DNA of 64,000 nucleotides from Amycolatopsis thermoflava N1165 (GTDB taxonomy: Bacteria > Actinomycetota > Actinomycetes > Mycobacteriales > Pseudonocardiaceae), in the NCBI RefSeq assembly GCF_000473265.1, contig NZ_KI421511.1, positions 1,787,731-1,851,730 of the forward strand, in the 5' to 3' direction. Positions 52,078 through 60,261 of the stretch are shown here, in pieces. The notes beneath the pieces are model-generated. The model searched no databases and was not told the origin of the DNA. It saw only the letters and a program-made list of their open reading frames with translations. A program made the translations under genes and the position numbers. Each line of letters opens with the position of its first letter. Positions within the stretch are counted from its first letter, which is position 1.

Positions 52078-53148
52078 TCAGGTGGTGGTGGCAGGCAGGA
52101 AGCTGTTGTCGAACCACCTGGCGGCGTCACCGCCCGGCTTGGCCTGGCCCGCCCTGGTCAGCTCGTCGTAGCCGGCGGTCCACGCGGCCGGGTCGGTGAC
52201 CAGCAGGGGCCGCGACGGGTCCTTGCCCGTCCACAGGTCGCGCATCATGCCGAGGCTCTTGCGCGCGATCGCGTCGTCGTCGAGCGTGGCGAAGGAGTAC
52301 TTGCCGCGCAGCGTCCCGATCGTCTTGCCGAAGTCCTGGTCGGCCACGTACTCCGCGACCGCGTCGCGGATCCCGGCCATGAACGCGCGCAACGTGTCGG
52401 GGTGCTTGGCGATCACGTCGGCCGTGGTGACGTAGATCTGCGAGTCGGACTTCACCACGGTGCCCGGGTCGAACACGCCCGCGTCCGCGTGCTGCGACTG
52501 CACGATGTTCGCGGTGTCGATGCTGACCACGTACCCGGCGATCCGGCCCTGCTGCACCAGGTTGAACGTGCCCGGGGTGAGCCCGGTGACCTGGCGCGGC
52601 GTGCTCTTGGGGTCCAGCCCGGAGTTGGCCAGCACCAGTGACACGATCTTGCTGCTGGTGCCGCCCTCGGAGCTGACCCCGATGGTCTTGCCGACGAAGT
52701 CCTGCGGCTTCTCCAGCGGCGCCTGCTTGCTGTAGACGACGCGCACCGCGGAACCGCGGCACAGCGTGCCGATGTTCACCAGCGGCTGGTTCGACTCGGC
52801 GACCGCGGTCATCAGGTCGATCTGCCCGAGCCGCGCGACCACGCCGACACCGGCGATCAGGGTCTGCGTGGCCTGCGGCGACCCCTTGACCTCCTGCAGC
52901 GTGACGTCCAGCCCGTGCCGCGCGAAGTGGCCGCCGGCGACGGCGAGCAGCTCCGGCGACATGGACAGGGTTTCCAGCGGCAGGATGCTCAGGAAGGTCG
53001 CCGTTCCGCTGCCGCCCCCGCCTGCCGCCGGGCCGGCGCCGCACGCGGACAACACGGCAGGCCCGGCGGCCACGGCCGCCGCGGTCAGCGCGGAACGCCT
53101 CAGGAATGCCCGCCGGGGCAACGATGGACTCGGCGATGGAGTGGACAC
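52078..53148 (-). CDS. ABC transporter substrate-binding lipoprotein (SsuA-type, Tat signal)
   Basis: A 356-residue exported protein. The N-terminus has a twin-arginine signal (LPRRAFLRRSALTAAAVAAG) followed by a lipobox LSAC, so it is a Tat-exported lipoprotein. The mature part is a type II periplasmic-binding fold (FARHGLDVTLQEVKG, DFVGKTIGVSSEGGTSSKIV, ADVIAKHPDTLRAFMAGIRD). GTG 53148 has GAGGAG upstream. It is the first gene of the importer/reductase operon and divergent from the Rieske operon. Ligand is probably an aromatic acid or sulfonate given the neighbours. Confidence 0.87.
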   Translation of the reverse strand: MSTPSPSPSLPRRAFLRRSALTAAAVAAGPAVLSACGAGPAAGGGGSGTATFLSILPLETLSMSPELLAVAGGHFARHGLDVTLQEVKGSPQATQTLIAGVGVVARLGQIDLMTAVAESNQPLVNIGTLCRGSAVRVVYSKQAPLEKPQDFVGKTIGVSSEGGTSSKIVSLVLANSGLDPKSTPRQVTGLTPGTFNLVQQGRIAGYVVSIDTANIVQSQHADAGVFDPGTVVKSDSQIYVTTADVIAKHPDTLRAFMAGIRDAVAEYVADQDFGKTIGTLRGKYSFATLDDDAIARKSLGMMRDLWTGKDPSRPLLVTDPAAWTAGYDELTRAGQAKPGGDAARWFDNSFLPATTT

Positions 53149-53426
53149 GATGGTTCTCCTCGTTCCTCCTGCCGGCCACCACCCTGTGACCGGCTGGGGA
53201 AGAGGTTGACCCGAGCCGATCGCCCCCGTCAAGGTCCCCGGTTTCCCGCCGCCGCAGGCGAGGGTCCGGCCCCGGTTCACCGGCGGAGCAGAGTTTCCCC
53301 TGCTGGACAAGGGAAATCACGGCAGGTCGACGCGGGTCCACATGCGCCACTATCGGGCTCGCCGATGCTCTTCATCGAAACTTTCACTTTCCGCGCGGCC
53401 CGCGGCGATCTCTACCGTGGCACACC
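53149..53426. promoter_or_regulatory. Divergent control region between importer and Rieske operons
   Basis: A 278-base intergenic region without a gene. It contains ATCGG-GCTCG-CCGAT (53352-53366), an inverted repeat with LysR-like T-N11-A geometry. The LysR gene at 56935 in the rightward operon is the candidate binder. No strong -35/-10 pair is obvious. Confidence 0.35.
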
Positions 53427-53879
53427 ATGAGGATCGTGGTGTCCCGGCTCGACGACTTCCCGCCGGGAGAGCGCCGGATCGTGCAGGCCGGCCGGCGGTC
53501 GATCGGGGTTTTCCGGGTCGGAGACCGTTTCTACGCACTGAACAACCACTGCCCGCACCAGGGCGGCCCGCTCTGCCTCGGGGCCACCCAGCCGTGGCTG
53601 ACCTCCGCCGCGCCCGGTGAGGTCCGGCAGGACGACGGCGACTCGCTCGTCGCCTGCCCCTGGCACGGCTGGGAGTACGACCTCGAAACCGGGCAGTCGT
53701 TCCTCGGGCCGGACGAACCGCCCGCCCGCACCTACGACGTGTCGGTCGAGCGCGGCAAGAACGGGCGCATCCCCGGCCCGTACGTCGCCGAGACGTACCC
53801 GGTGCACGTGGAGGACGCCTACGTGGTCGTGGACACCAGCGGCGGAGCACGCCCTGGCGACAAGGGAGGTGACCGGTGA
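53427..53879 (+). CDS. Rieske 2Fe-2S protein
   Basis: A 150-residue single-domain Rieske protein. The cluster ligands are visible: NNHCPHQGGPL (Cys-x-His) and VACPWHGWEYDLETGQS (Cys-x-x-His). An insertion of about 30 residues between the two boxes (TQPWLTSAAPGEVRQDDGDS) makes it longer than a standard 105-residue Rieske ferredoxin. It lacks an oxygenase catalytic domain, so it should be a ferredoxin or a detached N-terminal half. Its stop overlaps the next GTG. Electron donor could be the PDR/VanB reductase at 49508. Confidence 0.88.
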   Translation: MRIVVSRLDDFPPGERRIVQAGRRSIGVFRVGDRFYALNNHCPHQGGPLCLGATQPWLTSAAPGEVRQDDGDSLVACPWHGWEYDLETGQSFLGPDEPPARTYDVSVERGKNGRIPGPYVAETYPVHVEDAYVVVDTSGGARPGDKGGDR

Positions 53880-54976
53880 CCAGCACAGCCGTCGCCGGGC
53901 GGCCCGGCAGCGCGCCGGGCCGCACCGGCTACACCATCGTCGACACCGACATCCATCCGGCGGCCCCGGCCGCCGCCATCCGGGAGCGGCTGCCGGAGAA
54001 GCACCGCGCGCGGTGGGACCTGTTCGGCAGCCGGGTGCCGGGCCCGCCGGAGATCTACCCGCGGGTCCGCAACGCGGGCTTCCGGCTGGACTCCTGGCCC
54101 GCGGACGGGCCGCCGGGCAGCGACCTGGGGATGATCCGGGACCAGCTGCTCGACGAGTTCGGCGTCACCCACGGCATCCTGATTCCGCTGCAGAGCCACA
54201 GCTGGGGCGCCGAGGAACCGGAGTACGCGGCCGCGCTGTGCCGGGCGCTCAACGAGTGGCAGATCGACACGCTGCTCGACCCGGAACCGCGGCTGCGCGG
54301 GTCGATCGCCATCCCGATCGAGGCGCCGGACCTCGCGGCCGAGGAGATCCGGCGGCACGCCGGCGACCCGCGGTTCGTGCAGGTGCTGCTGTCCACCGGC
54401 GGGGAGCTCGGGTTCGGGCGGCGCCGGTACTGGCCGATCTACGAGGCCGCGGCCGAGGCCGGGCTGCCGGTCGCCGCGCACACCGGCGGGCTGGAGATGC
54501 ACCGCGGCGCCGGGTGGCCGTCGTTCTACCTCGAAGAGCACGTGTGGAACGGCAACCTGATGGCCGCGTTCGTCACCGGGATGCTCTGCGAAGGCGTCCT
54601 GGACCGGCTGCCGGACCTGAAGGTGATCTGCGTGGAGGGCGGCATCGCCTGGGCCGCGCCGCTGATGTGGGCGCTGGACGACGCGTGGGAGCAGCTGCGC
54701 GGCGACGTGCCGCACCTGGTCAAGCCGCCGTCGGAGTACATCCGCGAGCGGTTCTGGTTCACCACGCAGCCGATCGAGGAGCCCGACGACCCGCGCGACC
54801 TCGACAAGGCGCTGGCCCACCTTTCGATGGACGAGCGGATCATGTTCGCCTCCGACTACCCGCACTGGGACTTCGACTCCCCGCGGCACGCGCCGCGCCT
54901 GTTCCCCGCGGCGCTGCGCGAAGGCGTCATGGGCGTCAACGCGTGCCGGCTCTACGGTCTGCCGGAGGCCTCATGA
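53876..54976 (+). CDS. Amidohydrolase-2 family metal-dependent hydrolase/decarboxylase (first copy)
   Basis: A 366-residue TIM-barrel of the ACMSD-like amidohydrolase-2 group. Probable metal ligands are His in TIVDTDIHPAA, His in PVAAHTGGLEM and Asp in MFASDYPHWDFDSPRH. A conserved LKVICVEGGIAWAAPLMWAL is typical of the actinobacterial branch. Members hydrolyse C-C bonds of ring-cleavage products or decarboxylate aromatic acids. GTG 53876 overlaps the Rieske stop, and the gene overlaps the second amidohydrolase by four bases. Confidence 0.82.
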   Translation: MTSTAVAGRPGSAPGRTGYTIVDTDIHPAAPAAAIRERLPEKHRARWDLFGSRVPGPPEIYPRVRNAGFRLDSWPADGPPGSDLGMIRDQLLDEFGVTHGILIPLQSHSWGAEEPEYAAALCRALNEWQIDTLLDPEPRLRGSIAIPIEAPDLAAEEIRRHAGDPRFVQVLLSTGGELGFGRRRYWPIYEAAAEAGLPVAAHTGGLEMHRGAGWPSFYLEEHVWNGNLMAAFVTGMLCEGVLDRLPDLKVICVEGGIAWAAPLMWALDDAWEQLRGDVPHLVKPPSEYIRERFWFTTQPIEEPDDPRDLDKALAHLSMDERIMFASDYPHWDFDSPRHAPRLFPAALREGVMGVNACRLYGLPEAS

Positions 54977-56031
54977 CCGCCGCGGTCGGCACCACCCGCA
55001 TCGACGCCGAGATCCACTGTGGACCGTCGTCGCTGAACGACCTGGTGCCCTACCTGGAACCCTACTGGCGCGGCTACGTGCTGGAGGGCGGGCTGATGCT
55101 GTCCCCGCACCAGGGCGGCGCCTATCCCCCGGCGGCGCCCACCAGCGCCACCCCGGCCGCGCGGGCCGCGGGCCTGACCCCCGCCCACGACGCGGCGGCG
55201 GTGCGGGCCGGCCTGCTCGACGGGCTGCGGGCGGCGATCCTGGTGTGCACGACGTCGTTCCACTGCAACCGCAACCCCTACTACGAAGCGGCGCTCACCC
55301 GCGCTGTCAACGACTGGCTGATCGAGGAGTGGTTGAGCACCGACGACCGCCTGCGCGCCAGCATGGTGGTGCCGACGCTGGACGCCGAAGCCGCCGTCGC
55401 CGAGATCGAACGGATCGGCGACCACCCCGGGATCGTGCAGGTGCTGCTGCCGGTGCGCACGGACGCGCCGTGGGGCAACAAGCGGCACCGGCCGATCCTG
55501 CGGGCCGCCGCCGAACGCGGCCTGGTGGTCGGCCTGCACGCGTGGGGCCGGATCGGGAACGCGCCCACCAGCACCGGCCTGACCCACACCTACCTCGAGG
55601 ACTACGTGGGCAACTCGCAGATGCTCGTGCAGGCCCAGCTCACCAGCCTGGTCGCCGAAGGTGTCTTCGCGGAACTGCCGGAACTGCGGGTCGCCCTGCT
55701 GGAGTGCGGGTTCTCCTGGCTGCCCGCGCTGCTGTGGCGGTTCGACAAGGACTGGAAGGGCGTGTGGCGCGAGGTGCCGTGGCTGGGCGCGAAACCGTCT
55801 GAGGTGGTGGCGCGGCACATCCGGCTGACCACCGCGCCCGCGCAGCTGCCGCGGGACCCCGCGCAGGTGCGGGAGGTGCTGGACATGGTCGGCGCCGGCT
55901 CGATGCTGATGCACGCCAGCGACCACCCGCACGACCACGGCGGCAGCGGGCAGCGGCTGCTCGACGCGCTGACCCCGGCCGAGGCGGAGTCGGTGCTCGC
56001 CGGCAACGCCGCGGCCTGGTACGGGATCTGA
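54973..56031 (+). CDS. Amidohydrolase-2 family protein (second copy)
   Basis: A 352-residue relative of the preceding protein, but clearly diverged. The metal-site regions are His in RIDAEIHCGPS, His in VVGLHAWGRIG and Asp in LMHASDHPHDHGGS. The LRVALLECGFSWLPALLWRF segment corresponds to the VEGGIAW region of the first copy. Adjacent diverged copies suggest either a heteromeric enzyme or two successive steps. The ATG at 54973 overlaps the first copy's stop. Confidence 0.78.
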   Translation: MTAAVGTTRIDAEIHCGPSSLNDLVPYLEPYWRGYVLEGGLMLSPHQGGAYPPAAPTSATPAARAAGLTPAHDAAAVRAGLLDGLRAAILVCTTSFHCNRNPYYEAALTRAVNDWLIEEWLSTDDRLRASMVVPTLDAEAAVAEIERIGDHPGIVQVLLPVRTDAPWGNKRHRPILRAAAERGLVVGLHAWGRIGNAPTSTGLTHTYLEDYVGNSQMLVQAQLTSLVAEGVFAELPELRVALLECGFSWLPALLWRFDKDWKGVWREVPWLGAKPSEVVARHIRLTTAPAQLPRDPAQVREVLDMVGAGSMLMHASDHPHDHGGSGQRLLDALTPAEAESVLAGNAAAWYGI

Positions 56032-56033
56032 CC

Positions 56034-56903
56034 GTGTTCGACGGGTTCACCTGCCAGGACGTGGCGACGCCCGCGGGCGGGCGCGTCCGGGTGCGCGTCG
56101 GCGGCAGCGGCCCGCCGGTGCTGTTGCTGCACGGCTACCCGCAGACCTCGGCCATGTGGCACCTGGTCGCGCCCGAGCTGGCCCGGGACCACACGGTGGT
56201 CGCCGCGGACCTGCCCGGTTACGGGGACAGCGTGGCGCCGGGCGACGAGGTGGCGGCGTTCGGCAAGCGGGCGATGGCGCGCGAGCTGGTCTCGGTGATG
56301 GGCCGGCTCGGGTTCCGCCGCTTCGCCGTCGCCGGGCACGACCGGGGTGGGCGCTGCGCCTACCGGCTCGCGCTCGACCACCCGGACGCGGTGACCGCGC
56401 TGGCCGTGCTGGACATCCTGCCCACGGCCGACGTGCTGGCCACGGTGGACGCGGAGTTCGCCAGGTCGGCGTGGCACTGGTTCTTCCTCGCCCAGCCGGG
56501 TGACCTGCCGGAGCGGCTGATCGCGGCCGACCCGGACGCGTTCTTCCTGCGCGGCGCGGACGGGATCTTCGGCGAGGCCGCGCTGCGCGCCTACCGGGCG
56601 GCCTACCGGCGGCCGTCGGTCGTGCACGCGATGTGCCAGGACTACCGCGCGGGCGCCACGGTGGACCGGGCCGACGACGAAGCCGACCGGGGCCGCCGGC
56701 GGATCGCCTGCCCCACGCTGGTGCTGTGGGGCGCGGCCGGACCACTCGGGAGGACCGATGACGTGCTCGCCGTGTGGCGGCCGTGGGCCCCGCGGCTCAC
56801 CGGGCTGGCGCTGGACTGCGGCCACTACCTCGCCGAGGAGCGTCCCGCCGAGACCGCCGGGGCGTTGCGGGAGTTCCTTTCCGCCACACGACAAGATCCT
56901 TGA
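56034..56903 (+). CDS. Alpha/beta hydrolase, haloacetate-dehalogenase-like
   Basis: A 289-residue hydrolase. It has VLLLHGYPQTSAMWHLVAPE, an aspartate nucleophile in VAGHDRGGRCAYRLALDHPD, an HW in SAWHWFFLAQPGDLPERLI, and the late His in LALDCGHYLAEERPAE. The Asp nucleophile with adjacent Arg and the HWFF pattern match fluoro/haloacetate dehalogenases and epoxide-hydrolase relatives. GTG 56034 lies two bases after the amidohydrolase stop. Whether the true substrate is halogenated cannot be said. Confidence 0.75.
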   Translation: MFDGFTCQDVATPAGGRVRVRVGGSGPPVLLLHGYPQTSAMWHLVAPELARDHTVVAADLPGYGDSVAPGDEVAAFGKRAMARELVSVMGRLGFRRFAVAGHDRGGRCAYRLALDHPDAVTALAVLDILPTADVLATVDAEFARSAWHWFFLAQPGDLPERLIAADPDAFFLRGADGIFGEAALRAYRAAYRRPSVVHAMCQDYRAGATVDRADDEADRGRRRIACPTLVLWGAAGPLGRTDDVLAVWRPWAPRLTGLALDCGHYLAEERPAETAGALREFLSATRQDP

Positions 56904-56934
56904 CACCCGATCTCGCCCGGCTGCTAATGGATCC
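56900..56934 (+). promoter_or_regulatory. Promoter candidate of the LysR gene
   Basis: TTGACA (56900-56905) overlaps the hydrolase stop. Seventeen bases later is GCTAAT (56923-56928), and six bases after that the ATG at 56935. Consensus -35, ideal spacing and leaderless geometry make this plausible although the -10 is imperfect. Confidence 0.4.
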
Positions 56935-57900
56935 ATGGGTTCGGCCGTCCGCAAGGTGACACGACGCCCGTTGTCGTTGGCGAGTCTGGACCTGAACCTC
57001 CTGGTGTTCCTGCGTGAACTGCTGCGCGAGCGCAACGTGACCCGCGCGGCCGAGCGGGTGGGCGTGAGCCAGCCGACGGCCAGCGCGGCGCTGTCCCGGC
57101 TGCGCCGCCACTTCGACGACCAGCTGCTGATCCGGTCCCGCGGCTCGTACGTGCTGTCCCCGCTTGCGGCGCAGCTGGCCGGCCAGGTTGAGCCGTTGTG
57201 CGCCAGCCTGGAGCGGTTGTTCGCCACCACGCCGGGGTTCGACCCGGAGTCCTCGGAGCGCGAGTTCACCCTGCTGATGCCGGACTACGTGCTCGCCGCC
57301 TACGGGGAGCAGCTGTCGGCGGCGATGTACGCCGCGGGGCCGAACATCCGGATGCACGTGCGGGTGGTGCGGGAGCGGCTGCCCGCCGACATCCCGGAGG
57401 CGCTTCGGGTCATCGACGCGATGATCTGCGCCGCCAAGCCCGAGCTGCACGCGCCCGGGATCAACTCGCTGGAGCTGTTCCGGGACCGCTGGGTGTGCGT
57501 GGTGTCGGCCGACAACCCGGTCGGCGACCGGCTGGAGCTGTCCGACCTGGAGCGGCTGCCGTGGGTGGTGCCGCACCACCCGGACGGCGGTTATCCGGCC
57601 ACGTCGCCGCTGGGGCCGCTGATGGCGAAGCTGTCCACGCGCCCGCGGGTGGCGGTGCGGGTGGACAGCTACCAGGCGACGCCGTACTTCATCGCCGGGA
57701 CCGACCGGATCGCGGTCATGCAGCGGCGGCTGACGCGTTACCTGGCAGGCCGGTCGGACCTGCGGATCCTGGAGTGCCCCGGCGACCCGCCGCCCATCGT
57801 GGAGATCATGTGGTGGGACGAGCGCAAGGAACACGACGAGGCGCACCGCTGGCTGCGGCAGGTGGCCCGGCAGGCGGCGCTGCGGTCGGCGGGGCTGTGA
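56935..57900 (+). CDS. LysR-family transcriptional regulator
   Basis: A 321-residue regulator of the NodD/LinR-like branch. The helix-turn-helix is NLLVFLRELLRERNVTRAAE, RVGVSQPTASAALSRLRRHF, then DDQLLIRSRGSYVLSPLAA. The ligand domain includes FTLLMPDYVLAAYGEQLSAA and YQATPYFIAGTDRIAVMQRR. It is likely the activator of the Rieske/amidohydrolase operon and perhaps the divergent importer. Its stop overlaps the TMEM175-like gene's GTG. Confidence 0.87.
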   Translation: MGSAVRKVTRRPLSLASLDLNLLVFLRELLRERNVTRAAERVGVSQPTASAALSRLRRHFDDQLLIRSRGSYVLSPLAAQLAGQVEPLCASLERLFATTPGFDPESSEREFTLLMPDYVLAAYGEQLSAAMYAAGPNIRMHVRVVRERLPADIPEALRVIDAMICAAKPELHAPGINSLELFRDRWVCVVSADNPVGDRLELSDLERLPWVVPHHPDGGYPATSPLGPLMAKLSTRPRVAVRVDSYQATPYFIAGTDRIAVMQRRLTRYLAGRSDLRILECPGDPPPIVEIMWWDERKEHDEAHRWLRQVARQAALRSAGL

Positions 57901-58496
57901 GCGGCCGGCCGCGACCAGCCGAGCGGCTCGTCTTCTTCTCCGACGCCGTGGTCGCGATCGCGATGACGCTCCTGGTGCTTCCCCTCGTCGACTCGGTGCC
58001 CGGATTGCTGGACGACGGGCGGCCCGCGGCCGCGGCGATCAGCGAGAACGGCTGGGAGATCACCAGCTTCCTGCTCACCTTCGTGGTGATCGCCCGCCAG
58101 TGGCTGAGCCACCACCACCTGTTCGAGCAGATCCGGTACGTCGACGTGGTCCTGATGTGGCTGAACATCGCGTGGCTGCTGACCGTCGCGGTGCTGCCGT
58201 TCCCGACCGAACTGACCGGCGCCTACGGCGCGGACCGGTTCGCGGTGTTGTTCTACATCGGCACGGTGCTGGCCAACACGCTGTGCCTCACGGCGATGAC
58301 GCTGTACGTCCGGCGCACCCGCGGCCTGGCCCACGACGCCTCGGTGATCGACGGGCGCTGGGTGTTCGGCTCGGTGGGCGCCTCCGTCGCCCTGGTCCTG
58401 GCGTTCGCGCTGTCCGCGCTGGTGCCCGCCGCCGGCTACTACTCGCTGCTGCTGTTGTTCGTCCCGCCGCAGCTGGCCCGGTTCCGCTACCGCTGA
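57897..58496 (+). CDS. TMEM175-like (DUF1211) membrane protein
   Basis: A 199-residue membrane protein with about six hydrophobic helices. The first has the family signature RLVFFSDAVVAIAMTLLVLP (FSD-A-x-A-I-A-M-T). A histidine-rich turn ARQWLSHHHLFEQIRY follows, typical of DUF1211. Eukaryotic and some bacterial members are potassium channels; activity here is inferred. GTG 57897 overlaps the LysR stop by four bases. Confidence 0.82.
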   Translation: MSGRPRPAERLVFFSDAVVAIAMTLLVLPLVDSVPGLLDDGRPAAAAISENGWEITSFLLTFVVIARQWLSHHHLFEQIRYVDVVLMWLNIAWLLTVAVLPFPTELTGAYGADRFAVLFYIGTVLANTLCLTAMTLYVRRTRGLAHDASVIDGRWVFGSVGASVALVLAFALSALVPAAGYYSLLLLFVPPQLARFRYR

Positions 58497-58555
58497 GCCT
58501 CGTGCCGGCGCGCCGCGGCGACCACCACGTCGGCCCGCGCGACCTCGGCCGCATC

Positions 58556-58580
58556 AGGATCCCGTCCACGCCGGGATCCT
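58556..58580. terminator. Hairpin between TMEM175-like and DUF899 genes
   Basis: AGGATCCCG and CGGGATCCT pair perfectly over nine bases around a seven-base loop, between two convergent genes. The remaining 168-base gap (58497-58664) holds no gene I can see. Confidence 0.5.
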
Positions 58581-58664
58581 CTGGCCGGCTTCCGGATCGC
58601 GGCGGCCCGTTTCCCGCACCCGGCCGCGTGCGGCGCGCGATCCCGGTCCGGCGCGACAGACGCC

Positions 58665-59345
58665 TCAGGCGGACGGCTGGCGGGCCGGGTAGTCGTCGTG
58701 CCAGTGCCACCACTCGTAGGGCGGCGTCTGCGGATAGTCCTCCGGCGAGTCCTCCCACGTCTCCTGCCTGCCCAGCGCCGTGATGTCGAGGTAGCTCCAG
58801 GTGCCGCCCATCGCCTCGTCGCCGCGGTTGTTGACGAAGTAGGTGCGGAACACGCGGTCGCCGTCGCGGATGAAGGCGTTGGTGCCGTGGTATTCGGCCA
58901 CCCCGAAGTCGGCGTCGAAGTCGTCCAGGATGGTGTACCAGGGCATCGTCCAGCCCATCCGCGCCTTGACCCGCGCGATGTCGGGCTGCGGCGCGCGCGA
59001 GGCGAACACCAGCGTGGTGTCGCGGGCGTTCAGGTGGGCGAGGTGCGCGACCTGGTCGGCCACCATCGAGCAGCCGACGCAGGCGTGGTCGGGCCAGCCG
59101 TGCACGCCGGGTTCGAGGAACGCCCGGTAGACGATCAGCTGGCGGCGCCCGTCGAACAGGCCGAGCAGGTCCACCGGCCCGTCCGGGCCGTCGAACCGGT
59201 AGTCCCGGTCCACTTCGGTCCACGGCATGCGACGGCGCGCGGCGGCCATCGCGTCCTTGGCGCGGGTCAGCTCCTTCTCCTTGACCAGGAGCTCCTCCCA
59301 CGCGGCCTGCCACTCCTGTCGCGAGACGATCGGGGGTGTCCTCAT
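58665..59345 (-). CDS. DUF899 thioredoxin-like protein
   Basis: A 226-residue protein of the DUF899 family. It begins MRTPPIVSRQEWQAAWEELL, has a long N-terminal helix (VKEKELTRAKDAMAAARRRM), and a thioredoxin-like core with a CxxC in PDHACVGCSMVADQVAHL. The C-terminal YEWWHWHDDYP cluster is typical. Such proteins are probably redox enzymes, but no reaction is proven. It lies 28 bases after the ArsR gene and is the last of a three-gene operon. Confidence 0.82.
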   Translation of the reverse strand: MRTPPIVSRQEWQAAWEELLVKEKELTRAKDAMAAARRRMPWTEVDRDYRFDGPDGPVDLLGLFDGRRQLIVYRAFLEPGVHGWPDHACVGCSMVADQVAHLAHLNARDTTLVFASRAPQPDIARVKARMGWTMPWYTILDDFDADFGVAEYHGTNAFIRDGDRVFRTYFVNNRGDEAMGGTWSYLDITALGRQETWEDSPEDYPQTPPYEWWHWHDDYPARQPSA

Positions 59346-59373
59346 CGGGTTCTCCACCTTCCACTTCGGATGA

Positions 59374-59709
59374 TCACGCTGTGCCGCCAAGGTGGTCGCG
59401 CAGTTTCGCGAGCGGGTTGTCCCAGTCTCGGGCGAGCGCGGCCAGGAACTGTTGCGCCACCTGCATCGGGGCCGTCCGGACGCGGTAGCGGACCCGCCGC
59501 CGCTCGCCCGGCTCGGCCGTGACGAGCCCGGCCTCGGCGAGCAGGGCGAGGTGCTTGGCGACACCCTGCCGGGTGATCGGCAGGCGGCCGGCGAGGTCGG
59601 TGGCCGTGGCCGGGCCCTGCGCGGCCAGCTCGGCCAGGATCGCCCGCCGCGTCGGATCGGCCAGCGCGGCGAAGACCTGCTCGGCGACGGCCTCGGCATC
59701 ACGCTGCAT
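59374..59709 (-). CDS. ArsR-family transcriptional repressor
   Basis: A 111-residue winged-helix regulator: AEQVFAALADPTRRAILAEL, TATDLAGRLPITRQGVAKHL, ALLAEAGLVTAEPGERRRVR. There is no metal-binding Cys pair, so it is the SRPBCC-linked type, not a metal sensor. The ATG at 59709 overlaps the SRPBCC gene by 11 bases, indicating coupling. It probably binds the long inverted repeat at 60145-60187. Confidence 0.87.
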   Translation of the reverse strand: MQRDAEAVAEQVFAALADPTRRAILAELAAQGPATATDLAGRLPITRQGVAKHLALLAEAGLVTAEPGERRRVRYRVRTAPMQVAQQFLAALARDWDNPLAKLRDHLGGTA

Positions 59710-60130
59710 CGAGGTAGCCGGCCAGATCGTCCAGTTCCCGCGCCCAGCCCCCGGTGTTGCCGCCGAACGCCTCACGGTGCGTGTCGTCCGGCAGCTGGGC
59801 GAACCCGGTCTCCACGACGGTGAGCCGCGTGCCTTCGCCGTCCGGTTCGAGGGTGAACTCCACGTAGGTCCGGCGCGGGTCGTCGTCGGGCAGGCCGTAG
59901 ATCCGCCAGGTGAAGCCGAAGACACGCGGCTCCTCGACCCGCTCGACGCGCAGGTACTGGCGGAAACCGTTGTCCCACTTCAGCTCCCCCGCGCCACCGG
60001 GCCGCAGGTCGATCGACGCCTCCTGGCCGAACCAGGTGCCGAGCCCCTCGGCGGTGGTGAGCGCGGCCCACACCTTTGACGGCGGGTGGCCGAGCTCGAC
60101 GACGCGCTCGATCCGGTCCGGGAACGCCAT
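59699..60130 (-). CDS. SRPBCC/AHSA1-like protein
   Basis: A 143-residue START-like domain: MAFPDRIERVVELGHPPSKV, WAALTTAEGLGTWFGQEAS, then strands FGFTWRIYGL and YVEFTLEPDGEGTRLTVVE. AHSA1-like proteins act as ligand binders or co-chaperones; paired with ArsR they respond to unknown small molecules. ATG 60130 has a strong AGGAGG. It is first in the operon SRPBCC-ArsR-DUF899; ArsR is more often the first gene in such pairs. Confidence 0.87.
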   Translation of the reverse strand: MAFPDRIERVVELGHPPSKVWAALTTAEGLGTWFGQEASIDLRPGGAGELKWDNGFRQYLRVERVEEPRVFGFTWRIYGLPDDDPRRTYVEFTLEPDGEGTRLTVVETGFAQLPDDTHREAFGGNTGGWARELDDLAGYLDAA

Positions 60131-60144
60131 GACGCCTCCTGTGT

Positions 60145-60187
60145 CGCAACTGCTTGGTTGCCACACTATGGCAACCAAGCAGTTGCG
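60145..60187. promoter_or_regulatory. Operator/promoter of the SRPBCC-ArsR-DUF899 operon
   Basis: Two perfect 18-base arms (CGCAACTGCTTGGTTGCC and its complement) flank ACACTAT. Each arm also contains GCAAC-N6-GTTGC, so there are two mirrored copies of one ArsR-type half-palindrome. The site lies just upstream of the SRPBCC gene and would hide its promoter when occupied. Confidence 0.75.
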
Positions 60188-60249
60188 TCAACCGTTCCGC
60201 CGGATCCCCTGGTTCGGCCGTCCCGCGTAACGACGCCGGTCACGCCCGG

Positions 60250-60261
60250 TAGCCTGGCCGG
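60250..60261 (+). promoter_or_regulatory. Leaderless-type -10 of the LysR-substrate-domain gene
   Basis: TAGCCT at 60250-60255 is followed by GGCCGG and the GTG at 60262. This is the same element and spacer as at 9317-9328. Confidence 0.45.
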
